Source: Bifidobacterium thermophilum
Lineage (GTDB): Bacteria > Actinomycetota > Actinomycetes > Actinomycetales > Bifidobacteriaceae
Direction: 5' to 3'
Length of the DNA: 64,000 nucleotides
NCBI GenBank assembly: GCA_000741495.1
Contig: JGZV01000012.1
Coordinates: forward strand, 1 to 64,000
Part shown: one piece after another, positions 1 to 7,708 of the stretch
Layout of the letters: every line of letters starts with the position of its first letter
How positions within the stretch are numbered: position 1 is the first letter of the stretch
Notes under the pieces: model-generated
Database searches by the model: none
Seen by the model: only the letters and a program-made list of their open reading frames with translations
Told to the model about the DNA's origin: nothing
Program-made: the position numbers and the translations under genes

Positions 1-158
1 ATGGGGGTGGCAGGACAAGCATCCACCCGGACGGCAGGGAGACACCCCGCCGGTCATATTGCGATCCTTCGGCACACACGCGTCCCACCATCCGGTCCCC
101 CAACCCACCACCAACCCCCCCCGCGGGCGTGAAAGCCTGTGGGATGACAATCGAAGAT
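1..158 (+). other. 23S-5S rRNA spacer
   Basis: GC-rich stretch directly before the 5S gene with no convincing coding frame. In rRNA operons this position is the transcribed spacer after 23S. The 3' end of 23S itself is not recognisable in the window, so it should lie just upstream of position 1. Confidence 0.6.
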
Positions 159-276
159 TTGCGGCGGCCATGGCCCAGGGGAGACGCCCGGACCCATTCC
201 GAACCCGGAAGCGAAGACCTGGCACGGCGATGGTACTGCACCCGACAGGATGTGGGAGAGTAGCACGCCGCCGCAC
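159..276 (+). rRNA. rrf: 5S ribosomal RNA
   Basis: The stretch carries the conserved 5S signatures: the opening GCGGCGGCCATGG, the CCCATTCCGAACCCGGAAG loop region, the GGTACTGCA segment and GTGGGAGAGTAGCACGCCGCCGC near the end (read in pieces). The 5' GCGGCGG at 161-167 pairs with CCGCCGC at 268-274 to close helix I. It is the last gene of an rRNA operon reading into the window. Exact ends are uncertain by one or two bases. Confidence 0.95.
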
Positions 277-288
277 CAACACTCCACG

Positions 289-328
289 AAGGGGGAGGGA
301 CGCAACACACGCCCCTCCCCCTCCTTTT
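289..328 (+). terminator. rRNA operon terminator
   Basis: GGGGGAGGG at 291-299 pairs perfectly with CCCTCCCCC at 313-321 over a 13-nt loop, followed by TCCTTTT. Typical intrinsic terminator placed 15 nt after 5S. Confidence 0.85.
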
Positions 329-608
329 ATACCCACTCATCCACATAAGGTATTGACTGTTCATGTACCTTGGCGTGACCATCTGACCAGCATCCAGTCT
401 TACTGTGTGGAATTTCAACATCAGCGTCCGCTCTTCCTATCTGGATACACCTTTTCGCCATCCTCTCTACCGCTCATCGCCATGTTACGAGTTCCATCTC
501 GCATCCCACTTCTTGAACCTCAAATCTCAAATCATCGTTTCCACCGTGTCGCCTGCATATGATGTGAAGTATATGTTTACGGATCACGGCTTAGCTGAGG
601 AGAATGCT
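329..608. other. Intergenic, no gene seen
   Basis: Between the rRNA terminator and the nucleotidase gene. Open frames cross it but have no ribosome binding site and no recognisable protein. A TTGACT at 353-358 has no matching -10 at normal spacing. It presumably holds the promoter of the next gene, which I cannot place. Confidence 0.5.
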
Positions 609-1265
609 ATGGTTCCGGCGAAGTATGAATCACCGTATGACGGTGTCGACCGTGGTACAGATGTGTATCGTGTGATGGATCTCGACCTTGATGGTGTCTG
701 TGCGGATTACACGGAAGCCATGCGTCAGTGGCTTGTTCATGCGGGCCGTATGCCTGCTGATACGTATCCTGATATGACGCGTTACGACATGACATCAGCA
801 ACCGGCTGGCCTTTCCAATCGGTCGAAGAGTACAAACAGGCTCACCGAGAAGCGGAGGCGAATCACCTCTATGCGACGATGCCCGTCATTCAAGGTGCAC
901 CTGAAGCCTTGCGGCGTCTCGCTGATGAGCACGTATACATCAGAGTCGTTACCCATCGGTTGTTCGTCTCCGGGCAGCATCAGATCGTCGTGTCAGATAC
1001 AGCCAAATGGCTTGACGACAACCATATCCCTTACATGTCCTTATGCTTCACCGGTCTCAAGGACACCATGCACGCGACCATCCACATCGATGACTCGCCT
1101 GCAAATATTCTTGCACTTCGTCAAGCCGGCGAGCATGTCGTCGTGTTCGACCAGCCTTACAACCGGCAGCTGGATGGTCCACGTCTGTCCGCATGGGACG
1201 AAACCAGCGTTCCCAAGCTGATGGCATGGATGGATCAGTGGCGCGCGACCGATAGCGGCAAGTGA
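609..1265 (+). CDS. 5' nucleotidase, NT5C type (HAD superfamily)
   Basis: Protein of 218 residues. The HAD motif I reads DLDLDGVCADY near residue 23, in which the two Asp of DxD(G)V are the expected nucleophile and acid/base, and HIDDSPANI near residue 160 is the motif IV acidic pair. This is the signature of cytosolic 5'(3')-deoxyribonucleotidase-like proteins, which remove phosphate from nucleoside monophosphates. The ATG at 609 was chosen because GAGGAG lies 6 nt upstream; the open frame extends further 5' but without a better start. The stop is 11 bases before the next gene's ATG, so the two are probably cotranscribed. The exact substrate is not visible in the sequence. Confidence 0.8.
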   Translation: MVPAKYESPYDGVDRGTDVYRVMDLDLDGVCADYTEAMRQWLVHAGRMPADTYPDMTRYDMTSATGWPFQSVEEYKQAHREAEANHLYATMPVIQGAPEALRRLADEHVYIRVVTHRLFVSGQHQIVVSDTAKWLDDNHIPYMSLCFTGLKDTMHATIHIDDSPANILALRQAGEHVVVFDQPYNRQLDGPRLSAWDETSVPKLMAWMDQWRATDSGK

Positions 1266-1276
1266 GAGAGGACAGC

Positions 1277-3880
1277 ATGACACAAGCATCAGTCAACGTT
1301 GACGACCAAGACAACGTCTTCGTGGCATATGTGCATTCCACACATCCGATGATGAGCGCGTCGTCGATCGTGCAAGGAGACCATTGGCGTATCGGAATCC
1401 TGACCGAATCACTGATTCGTTTCGAATGGTCAGATTCCGGCGAATTCGAGGACAATCCCACGCAGATGGTCGTCTGCCGTGATTTCGGCACAGCACCGCG
1501 ATTCACGGTGACACATCGCAGCGGATTGCTCATCATCGACACCCCGGACCTGTACATCACGTATGACGGCAAACCGTTCAGCAAAGAGGGGTTGAGCGTG
1601 GTTGTCAAAGGCGTGGCCGATACCCAGTTCAACACCTGGCATTACGGGGACGAGCCGAAGCATAATCTCAAAGGCACTGCGCGCACGCTTGATGAGGCGG
1701 ATGGCGAGATTGCGCTGGGAGATGGGGTTATTTCGCGAGACGGCTGGGCGGTACTCGATGATTCCGCGGCGAATGTGATCGTACTGACGGATGAAGTGAA
1801 CGGCAAGCCGAATCCTCTCGGCGCATGGATCACGCCTCGAGACCATCAGGAAACCGACTTGTATTTCTTCGGCTATGGTCGACGCTACACCGAAGCAGTA
1901 CAGGACTTCTACCGACTCGCCGGGCCGACGCCGCTGCTGCCGCGTTTCGCGCTCGGCAACTGGTGGAGCCGCTACTACCGGTATACCCAAGACGAGTACC
2001 TCAATCTCATGGACCGGTTCAAACGTGAAGGCATTCCGTTCACCACATCGGTGATCGACATGGATTGGCATCGTGTCGACGACATTGACCCGAAGTATGG
2101 CTCCGGCTGGACCGGATACTCGTGGAACAGGCAACTGTTCCCCGACCATAAGACGCTGCTGCGCGATTTGCACCAGCGTGGGCTCAAAGTCACGTTGAAT
2201 GTGCATCCTCGAGACGGCGTGCGCGCGTTTGAAGATGATTACCGGCAAGTGGCCGAACGGGTCGGCATTGATCCCACAACCGAAGAGGCGGTGGAATTCG
2301 ACCTGACGAATCCTGATTTCATCAGCGCATATCTTGACATGCATCATCGCTTGGAGTCCGAAGGCGTTGACTTTTGGTGGCTCGACTGGCAGCAAGGCGG
2401 TGTGACCCGCCAGCCCGGACTCGACCCGTTGTGGGCGCTGAACCACGTGCACTATCTGGATTCAGGCCGTGACCATGGCTGGCCGCTGACCTTCTCGCGT
2501 TATGCGGGCCCGGGATCGCACCGGTATCCGGTCGGATTCTCCGGAGATACCGTCGTGACGTGGAAATCGTTGCAATTCCAGCCGTATTTCACTGCGGCGG
2601 CATCGAATATCGGCTACGGATGGTGGAGTCATGATATCGGCGGGCATATGTGCGGGTATCGAGACGAGCATCTGGAGGCACGCTGGTATCAGCTTGGCGC
2701 TTTCAGCCCGATCAATCGTCTGCATTCCAGCAACTCGCAGTTCATGGGCAAAGAGCCATGGAATTTCTCCGCAGATGTACGTCATGCCATGGTGGACGCT
2801 CTGCGGCTGCGTCACATGATGCTGCCGTACCTGTACACCATGAACTACCGGGCGGCGTTCGAAGGCATGCCGCTTGTCGAGCCGATGTATTGGGCTGACC
2901 CGAATAATCCGCAGGCATATGAAGTCCCGGATGAATTCCGTTTCGGCACGCAGCTGTTGGTGGCACCAATCGTCACGGATGACGACGATTCCGCCCGCCT
3001 CGGTCGCACTGAAGCATGGTTGCCGCAAGGCGAATGGTATGACTTCTTCGACGGTCGTCGGTACGCTTCCTCGAACCCATCCGGGCGACGGCTGGAGGTC
3101 TGGCGTGCCATCGATCGCATTCCTGTGTTCGCCCGAGCGGGAGGCATCGTGCCATTGCAGGAGCTCGGCGATGGCGATGCCGTCAACAACCTGGATAATC
3201 CGCAATCCCTGCGCGTACTGGTATTCCCCGGCGCGGATGGTCGTTTCGCGATGATCGAGGATGATGGAGTCTTCGTGCCGTCTGTGCTGTCTGTGCCGTC
3301 TGCACAATCCGCATCGGTCGGCGAATCAGGTGACCACACTGCGACTACGCGCATGGCGTTCAACTGGAACGACACCAGCCGGGTGGTCTCGGGCGACGGC
3401 TGCAGTTCGCGGTTCACCATCGCCCCGGTTGAGGGCAGGGCAGACGCGGTACCGTCGCGACGCGACTGGACGATTGTGTTCCGCGGCGTTGCCGACGTCA
3501 ATCCTGCCGATATCAGCGTCAACATCGACAACACCGTCTGCGACAAGGTGGAAATCTCCTATGATGCCCCGACGTTGAGCCTGTCGATCACAGTGTCTCG
3601 GGTGCCGTCTTCTGCGGGCGTGACCATGGCAATCAAGGGAGGGCTGCACATCGCGGACAACCCGATTGAGTCCGACGCGCTCAATGTGCTCATGCGCGCG
3701 CACATGCCGTATAGTTCCAAGGAACACGCAATGCAGGCGATATATGAGCAGGGCGTGCGTGCGATTGGCGCTTTGCGTACCTTCACAACGGCACCCGCTT
3801 TTGGCGGCGGATTATTCGCGGCGAACGGAATGCCTGACGCGGTGATTGGCGCGTTGACGGAAATTCTCTTGCGGGACTGA
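1277..3880 (+). CDS. Glycoside hydrolase family 31 protein
   Basis: 867 residues. The (beta/alpha)8 catalytic domain spans roughly residues 210-560. GVDFWWLDWQQGG carries the GH31 nucleophile Asp370, and GFSGDTVVTW carries the acid/base Asp424. An N-terminal beta-sandwich precedes the barrel and C-terminal beta domains follow. GH31 enzymes hydrolyse alpha-linked glucosides, xylosides or related sugars; the WWLDWQQG variant places it outside the classic WxDMNE alpha-glucosidases, so substrate is left open. There is no signal peptide, so it should act on imported oligosaccharides. Start: ATG 1277 with AGAGAGGA just upstream; a GTG at 1262 overlaps the preceding gene and has no such site. Confidence 0.88.
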   Translation: MTQASVNVDDQDNVFVAYVHSTHPMMSASSIVQGDHWRIGILTESLIRFEWSDSGEFEDNPTQMVVCRDFGTAPRFTVTHRSGLLIIDTPDLYITYDGKPFSKEGLSVVVKGVADTQFNTWHYGDEPKHNLKGTARTLDEADGEIALGDGVISRDGWAVLDDSAANVIVLTDEVNGKPNPLGAWITPRDHQETDLYFFGYGRRYTEAVQDFYRLAGPTPLLPRFALGNWWSRYYRYTQDEYLNLMDRFKREGIPFTTSVIDMDWHRVDDIDPKYGSGWTGYSWNRQLFPDHKTLLRDLHQRGLKVTLNVHPRDGVRAFEDDYRQVAERVGIDPTTEEAVEFDLTNPDFISAYLDMHHRLESEGVDFWWLDWQQGGVTRQPGLDPLWALNHVHYLDSGRDHGWPLTFSRYAGPGSHRYPVGFSGDTVVTWKSLQFQPYFTAAASNIGYGWWSHDIGGHMCGYRDEHLEARWYQLGAFSPINRLHSSNSQFMGKEPWNFSADVRHAMVDALRLRHMMLPYLYTMNYRAAFEGMPLVEPMYWADPNNPQAYEVPDEFRFGTQLLVAPIVTDDDDSARLGRTEAWLPQGEWYDFFDGRRYASSNPSGRRLEVWRAIDRIPVFARAGGIVPLQELGDGDAVNNLDNPQSLRVLVFPGADGRFAMIEDDGVFVPSVLSVPSAQSASVGESGDHTATTRMAFNWNDTSRVVSGDGCSSRFTIAPVEGRADAVPSRRDWTIVFRGVADVNPADISVNIDNTVCDKVEISYDAPTLSLSITVSRVPSSAGVTMAIKGGLHIADNPIESDALNVLMRAHMPYSSKEHAMQAIYEQGVRAIGALRTFTTAPAFGGGLFAANGMPDAVIGALTEILLRD

Positions 3881-3968
3881 ACCGTAGAGGATTGGCGCGG
3901 TCTGGAGTCGCCGGCGACGGTGACGCCAGACGCGTGCAAACCGTTCGTCTTCCGACATCACCCACGGT

Positions 3969-3974
3969 TAGGAT
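3969..3974 (+). promoter_or_regulatory. Putative -10 box of leaderless MATE gene
   Basis: TAGGAT, 7 nt before GTG 3982, the same geometry as several other genes here. It decides the start of the MATE gene. Confidence 0.5.
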
Positions 3975-3981
3975 GAATCAA

Positions 3982-5448
3982 GTGACAGGGAATTCATCAG
4001 ATCATGGGCACGGGCAGAGCATGTCGTCGTCCGCGTCAGCGCCAGGCGCGGTATCAGATGCCGCGCCGGCGTCCGCAAGCGATACCGCACCACGCCGTGC
4101 GAGCGCCGACGCACAATACCGCCGTATGACAGGCGCCCCGGTTCGCGGCCTGATCCTTGCGCTGTGCCTCCCCGCGGTCATATCGAACCTGGTCACCACC
4201 GCCTACAATCTCGCTGACACGTGTTTCATCGGTCGTCTGGGCACTTCGCAGTCCGGCGCAATCGGCATCGCTTACTCGGTGATGACGGTATTCCAAGCGT
4301 TCGGCTTCTTCTTCGGCAACGGTTCCGGCAATTCCATGAGCCGGGAACTGGGCAAACGCAATACCGAGCGTGCCGCGCGCCTGCTCGCGGTCGGCTTCTG
4401 CGGAGCGGTCCTCGGCGGACTCATGTTGGCGGTCCTCGGGCTGGCCACCTTACCGCGTCTGGTGATTATGCTCGGCTCGACCGCGACCATCGCACCGTAT
4501 GCCATGGCATATCTCACGCCGATTCTTCTCGCGGCTCCCATGGTGTGCGGGTCGTTCGCGCTGAACGGTTTGCTGCGTTACCAAGGATTGTCGTTGTACG
4601 GCATGATCGGTCTGGTCACTGGTGCGATGCTGAATTTCATCGTCGCGCCATTGCTGATTTTCGTTGCGCGGCTTGGTATCGCCGGTGCCGGCATCGCCAC
4701 CGCGATATGCCAGACCATCAGTTTCATGCTCCTGGTCACGTTCGCCGTCCGCCGGGGTGTCGTCAGGCTTGATATCCGCAAGGGCAGGCCTGACATGCTG
4801 CTCGTGCGTGAAATCATTGGAGGCGGTATGCCGTCGCTGTTGCGGCAAGGTGCCGGTTCGCTCGCGACCACATGCGTGAACTTGGCGGCCAACCCCTTCG
4901 GCGATGCGGTCATTGCCGCCATGGCGATCGTCATGCGTGTCATGCTTGCCATCAATTCAATCATCGTCGGCCTGGGGCAAGGTTTCCAGCCGGTGTGTGG
5001 GTACAATTACGGTGCTGGGCTGTATCGGCGTGTTAAGGAAGGGTACTGGTTCTGCGTGCGCTTGTCTTCGCTGGCCCTGGTGGTCATTGCAATCGCCGTC
5101 GCAGTGCTCGCCCCGGATATCATCGGTCTGTTCCGATCCGACCCGCAGGTGATTGCCGTTGGTACCGTGGCGTTGCGCATCCAATGCTGCACGGTGCCGC
5201 TCAACGGCTTCGCGATGATGTCCAATATGATGCAGCAGACCATGGGCAGGACGGTTATCGCGTCCTTCGTGGCGGTCTGCAGGCTTGGTTTGTTTCTCGC
5301 CCCGGCGGCGTTGATTCTTGCGCGTATCTTCGGTGTGCCGGGTGTCCAGGTTGCGCAATCGGTCTCTGACATCCTTTCCATCATCGTGACCGTACCGTTG
5401 CAAGCGCGAATCCTACGCTCGCTTGGTGAGTCCCGCAAGACGGTGTGA
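3982..5448 (+). CDS. MATE family efflux transporter
   Basis: About 488 residues with roughly 12 hydrophobic segments after a Ser/Ala-rich N-terminal tail of about 45 residues. Motifs such as PAVISNLVTTAYNLADT and FGFFFGNGSGNSMSRELG are typical of MatE proteins, which export organic cations or drugs in exchange for Na+ or H+. The second half repeats the fold (QGFQPVCGYNYGA). The start is uncertain: no good ribosome binding site exists. GTG 3982 is preferred because a TAGGAT -10 sits 7 nt upstream; ATG 3973, 4021 or 4126 are alternatives. It follows the GH31 gene by 100 bases and probably has its own promoter. Confidence 0.85.
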   Translation: MTGNSSDHGHGQSMSSSASAPGAVSDAAPASASDTAPRRASADAQYRRMTGAPVRGLILALCLPAVISNLVTTAYNLADTCFIGRLGTSQSGAIGIAYSVMTVFQAFGFFFGNGSGNSMSRELGKRNTERAARLLAVGFCGAVLGGLMLAVLGLATLPRLVIMLGSTATIAPYAMAYLTPILLAAPMVCGSFALNGLLRYQGLSLYGMIGLVTGAMLNFIVAPLLIFVARLGIAGAGIATAICQTISFMLLVTFAVRRGVVRLDIRKGRPDMLLVREIIGGGMPSLLRQGAGSLATTCVNLAANPFGDAVIAAMAIVMRVMLAINSIIVGLGQGFQPVCGYNYGAGLYRRVKEGYWFCVRLSSLALVVIAIAVAVLAPDIIGLFRSDPQVIAVGTVALRIQCCTVPLNGFAMMSNMMQQTMGRTVIASFVAVCRLGLFLAPAALILARIFGVPGVQVAQSVSDILSIIVTVPLQARILRSLGESRKTV

Positions 5449-5511
5449 TTGCTGATACCGCGATTGCCATGTGTGTGCGCACGGCGTAACGGTCGTGGCA
5501 GTGGCGGCTTG

Positions 5512-5517
5512 TATCAT
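5512..5517 (+). promoter_or_regulatory. Putative -10 box, leaderless start
   Basis: TATCAT ends 7 nt before ATG 5525; no Shine-Dalgarno sequence is present there. Confidence 0.45.
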
Positions 5518-5524
5518 GTGGGAT

Positions 5525-6343
5525 ATGAGAATCGCACGTTTCACCAAAGACGACAAGACCCCGCAATACGCCTTCGTGCAGAAGGACGAGCAGGATGGCA
5601 AGGATTATCTCGTAGTACTCAGCGGCTACCCGTTCGGTGCACAGCCTGTGGAACCGACCGGCGAACGGTTTGCGCTTGACGCGGACGGTTTGCGTCTGCT
5701 CGCCCCGGTCATCCCGTCCAAGATTTATGGCTTGGCAAAGAACTATGAGGCGCACGCCCAGTTCATGCACGAGACCGGGCATAGTGAGATCGCGCACGCG
5801 CCTGAGGATATGGTGATTTTCTCGAAGCCGAGCACGTCGGTGATCGGTCCTGACGATCCGATTGTCATTCCGCCGTTCTCACACGATATGAATTTCGAGC
5901 CGGAAGTCGCGGTTATTATGGGCCGAATCGCGAAGAATGTGCCGGTCGAGAAGGCCATGGATTACGTGCTCGGTTTCACGTGCGTCAACGATGTGACCTT
6001 GCGCGACTTGCAGGGCGCCGACCCAATGTGGACGCGCGCGAAAGGCTTCGACACCGCGTGCCCGCTCGGACCGTGGATCCAGACCGATCTGAATTGGAAG
6101 GACGCGAAGATCTCCTTCACGCTCAACGGCAAGGACGTGCCGGAGGCCAGCGGTACGACCGCGAAGCTGATTCACGGCATCCCCGAGCAGATCGCCGCGA
6201 TTTCCAGCTTCTCCACACTGCTGCCCGGCGACGTGATTATGACCGGCACGCCGAACGCATCCGGCAGCCTCAAACCGGGTGACGAGCCGGTCGTCCACGT
6301 GGAGGGTATCGGCAGCTTGCGCAATGTAGTGGTGCAGGGCTGA
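5525..6343 (+). CDS. Fumarylacetoacetate hydrolase family protein
   Basis: 272 residues. A short N-terminal beta region is followed by the FAH domain: KIYGLAKNYEAHAQFM opens it, FEPEVAVIMG supplies the metal-binding Glu pair, and GFTCVNDVTLRDLQ, KGFDTACPLGPW and GDVIMTGTPNASG are family blocks. Members cleave C-C or C-H bonds in acylpyruvates, oxaloacetate or related diketo acids with Mg2+; the particular substrate cannot be read off. ATG 5525 was chosen because TATCAT lies 7 nt upstream (leaderless geometry) and homologues begin MRIARF-like; ATG 5516 is possible. It lies between a transporter and a large inverted repeat. Confidence 0.88.
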   Translation: MRIARFTKDDKTPQYAFVQKDEQDGKDYLVVLSGYPFGAQPVEPTGERFALDADGLRLLAPVIPSKIYGLAKNYEAHAQFMHETGHSEIAHAPEDMVIFSKPSTSVIGPDDPIVIPPFSHDMNFEPEVAVIMGRIAKNVPVEKAMDYVLGFTCVNDVTLRDLQGADPMWTRAKGFDTACPLGPWIQTDLNWKDAKISFTLNGKDVPEASGTTAKLIHGIPEQIAAISSFSTLLPGDVIMTGTPNASGSLKPGDEPVVHVEGIGSLRNVVVQG

Positions 6344-6398
6344 CTGTCTGGCCGGCGGGTTGCCCAATCGTCAGTTGATGTTGGACTAAGCCTCGTCT

Positions 6399-6445
6399 GA
6401 ACTTGCCACTTACTTACCAGCAGGTGGTAAGTAAGTGGCAAGTTC
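6399..6445. repeat. Perfect 21-bp inverted repeat, 5-nt loop
   Basis: Arms at 6399-6419 (begins GAACTTGCCACTTAC) and 6425-6445 are exact reverse complements; the loop is GCAGG. A partial third copy of GGCAAGTTC follows at about 6449-6457. It lies between two convergent genes and could terminate transcription from both sides, but neither side has a T tract. Confidence 0.75.
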
Positions 6446-6535
6446 GGTGGCAAGTTCAATCCCGGATCCTGCAAGTGTGGCATATCTCGGGGCATATCTC
6501 GGTGGGGCAGTCGGTGATTGCCGGCTGCCCGGGGC

Positions 6536-6934
6536 CTACACCGTCAGTTCGATCTGGTTGCCTTCGATGGCGATGATGCAGCTTTCGTAGTAGCCGTCGC
6601 CCGTGGTGCGCGGGCCGCTCAGCACCTCGTAGCCGTCGGCCTTGAGCCGGGCGGTGAGGTCATCGACTGCCTGCGTGCTGCCCAGGCTGAAGGCGACGTG
6701 TACGTAGCCGGTGCGTGCGAAAGGGCTTGGCGTTATCTTCCATGCCGGGGGCGTGTCATGATCAAGCCGCGTATTTCCGTCGAAACTGAGGAAATACGAG
6801 CGGAAATCGGTGGTGGGGTTATGGTACTCGTCGTTCGATGTAGCTCCCAGATAGGTGACGAAGAAGTCCTTCGCCGCTTCGAGATCGTTCACATACAGCG
6901 CCACGTGGTTGATGCTCGCGATGCCGGTGCCCAT
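6536..6934 (-). CDS. VOC family protein (glyoxalase/bleomycin-resistance fold)
   Basis: 132 residues in two beta-alpha-beta-beta-beta modules: the first starts INHVALYVNDLEAAKDFF and the second GYVHVAFSLGSTQAVDDL, ending GNQIELTV. His10 and the Glu of the last strand are in the usual metal-binding positions. The superfamily includes lactoylglutathione lyase, dioxygenases and antibiotic-binding proteins; which of these applies is not clear. AGGAG-like GGAGA lies 4-8 nt before the ATG. It follows rlmH on the same strand with a 56-nt gap and may be cotranscribed with it. Confidence 0.85.
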   Translation of the reverse strand: MGTGIASINHVALYVNDLEAAKDFFVTYLGATSNDEYHNPTTDFRSYFLSFDGNTRLDHDTPPAWKITPSPFARTGYVHVAFSLGSTQAVDDLTARLKADGYEVLSGPRTTGDGYYESCIIAIEGNQIELTV

Positions 6935-6990
6935 AGGGTCTCCTTGTCGTTCGGGTTCGTCGGTTTTCTGATACGGTTCACTGAGCCGTT

Positions 6991-7470
6991 CTACTTATGA
7001 TACGGCTCGTGGGCGTTGATCTTGAAAGCGCGGTAGACCTGCTCGAGCAGGATCACGCGCATGAGCTGATGCGGGAAAGTCATGGGGGAGAAGCTGAGCT
7101 TCCAGTCGGCGCGTGAGAGGATTTCAGGCGCCAGCCCGAGCGAGCCGCCGATGATGAACTGGATGTGGCTGGCGCCGTGCAGCGCGAGGTCGTTAAGCTT
7201 CGCGGCGAACCGCTCCGAGCCGAGCATCTGTCCGTCGATGGCGAGCGCGATGACATACGCGCCGTCTTTGATATGTTTGGCGATGCGCTCGCCTTCCTTG
7301 CGTTTGATGAGCTCGTCGGTGCCGGGTGTCGCATGTTCCGGTGTTTTCTCGTCGGCCACTTCGATGATGCTCAGCTTGCAGAAGCGCGACAGGCGTTTCG
7401 AGTATTCGTCAATCGCGTCGCGCAGATACCGTTCCTTGATGCGGCCGGGGGCGATGATGTCGATGTTCAT
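6991..7470 (-). CDS. rlmH: 23S rRNA (pseudouridine1915-N3)-methyltransferase RlmH
   Basis: 159 residues, the family's usual length. It is a SPOUT (trefoil-knot) methyltransferase that methylates pseudouridine 1915 in helix 69 of 23S rRNA on assembled ribosomes. The C-terminal knot shows [16 protein letters not shown] and [23 protein letters not shown] ending in HEPYHK, the hallmark RlmH tail. ATG 7470 begins [16 protein letters not shown], matching the family start; GGAAGG lies about 12 nt upstream. An extension to 7494 is possible but has no support. Confidence 0.95.
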   Translation of the reverse strand: MNIDIIAPGRIKERYLRDAIDEYSKRLSRFCKLSIIEVADEKTPEHATPGTDELIKRKEGERIAKHIKDGAYVIALAIDGQMLGSERFAAKLNDLALHGASHIQFIIGGSLGLAPEILSRADWKLSFSPMTFPHQLMRVILLEQVYRAFKINAHEPYHK

Positions 7471-7589
7471 GGGGGTGTGCGTTCCTTCCGTCAACCAGTG
7501 CCATCGTAGCGGTGACGGGTTCCAAGATATGCAGAAGCGACCGGGTATGGATCCGCCTATTGGCCCGAAATATCAAAGAAAATACAAAA

Positions 7590-7610
7590 CTTGAGTCAAC
7601 TAGGCTCAAG
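7590..7610 (+). promoter_or_regulatory. HAIR element (HspR operator) of clpB
   Basis: CTTGAGT at 7590-7596, seven bases, then GCTCAAG at 7604-7610. This matches the HspR-associated inverted repeat CTTGAGT-N7-ACTCAAG with one mismatch. TTGAGT could also be the -35 with AATAAT at 7616-7621 as -10 (19-nt spacing), so bound HspR would block the promoter until heat shock. Confidence 0.88.
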
Positions 7611-7708
7611 TTTGGAATAATCGGCGGAGAAAACGGTTGGATACAGCAGACACAGACAACAAAGCGTCCCACGGGTGAAGCCGCCCAAGGGTCGCGAATG
7701 GAGGAACC

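Noticed and set aside
59..562. Open frame across the 5S gene
   Set aside because: It overlaps a clear 5S rRNA and its terminator.
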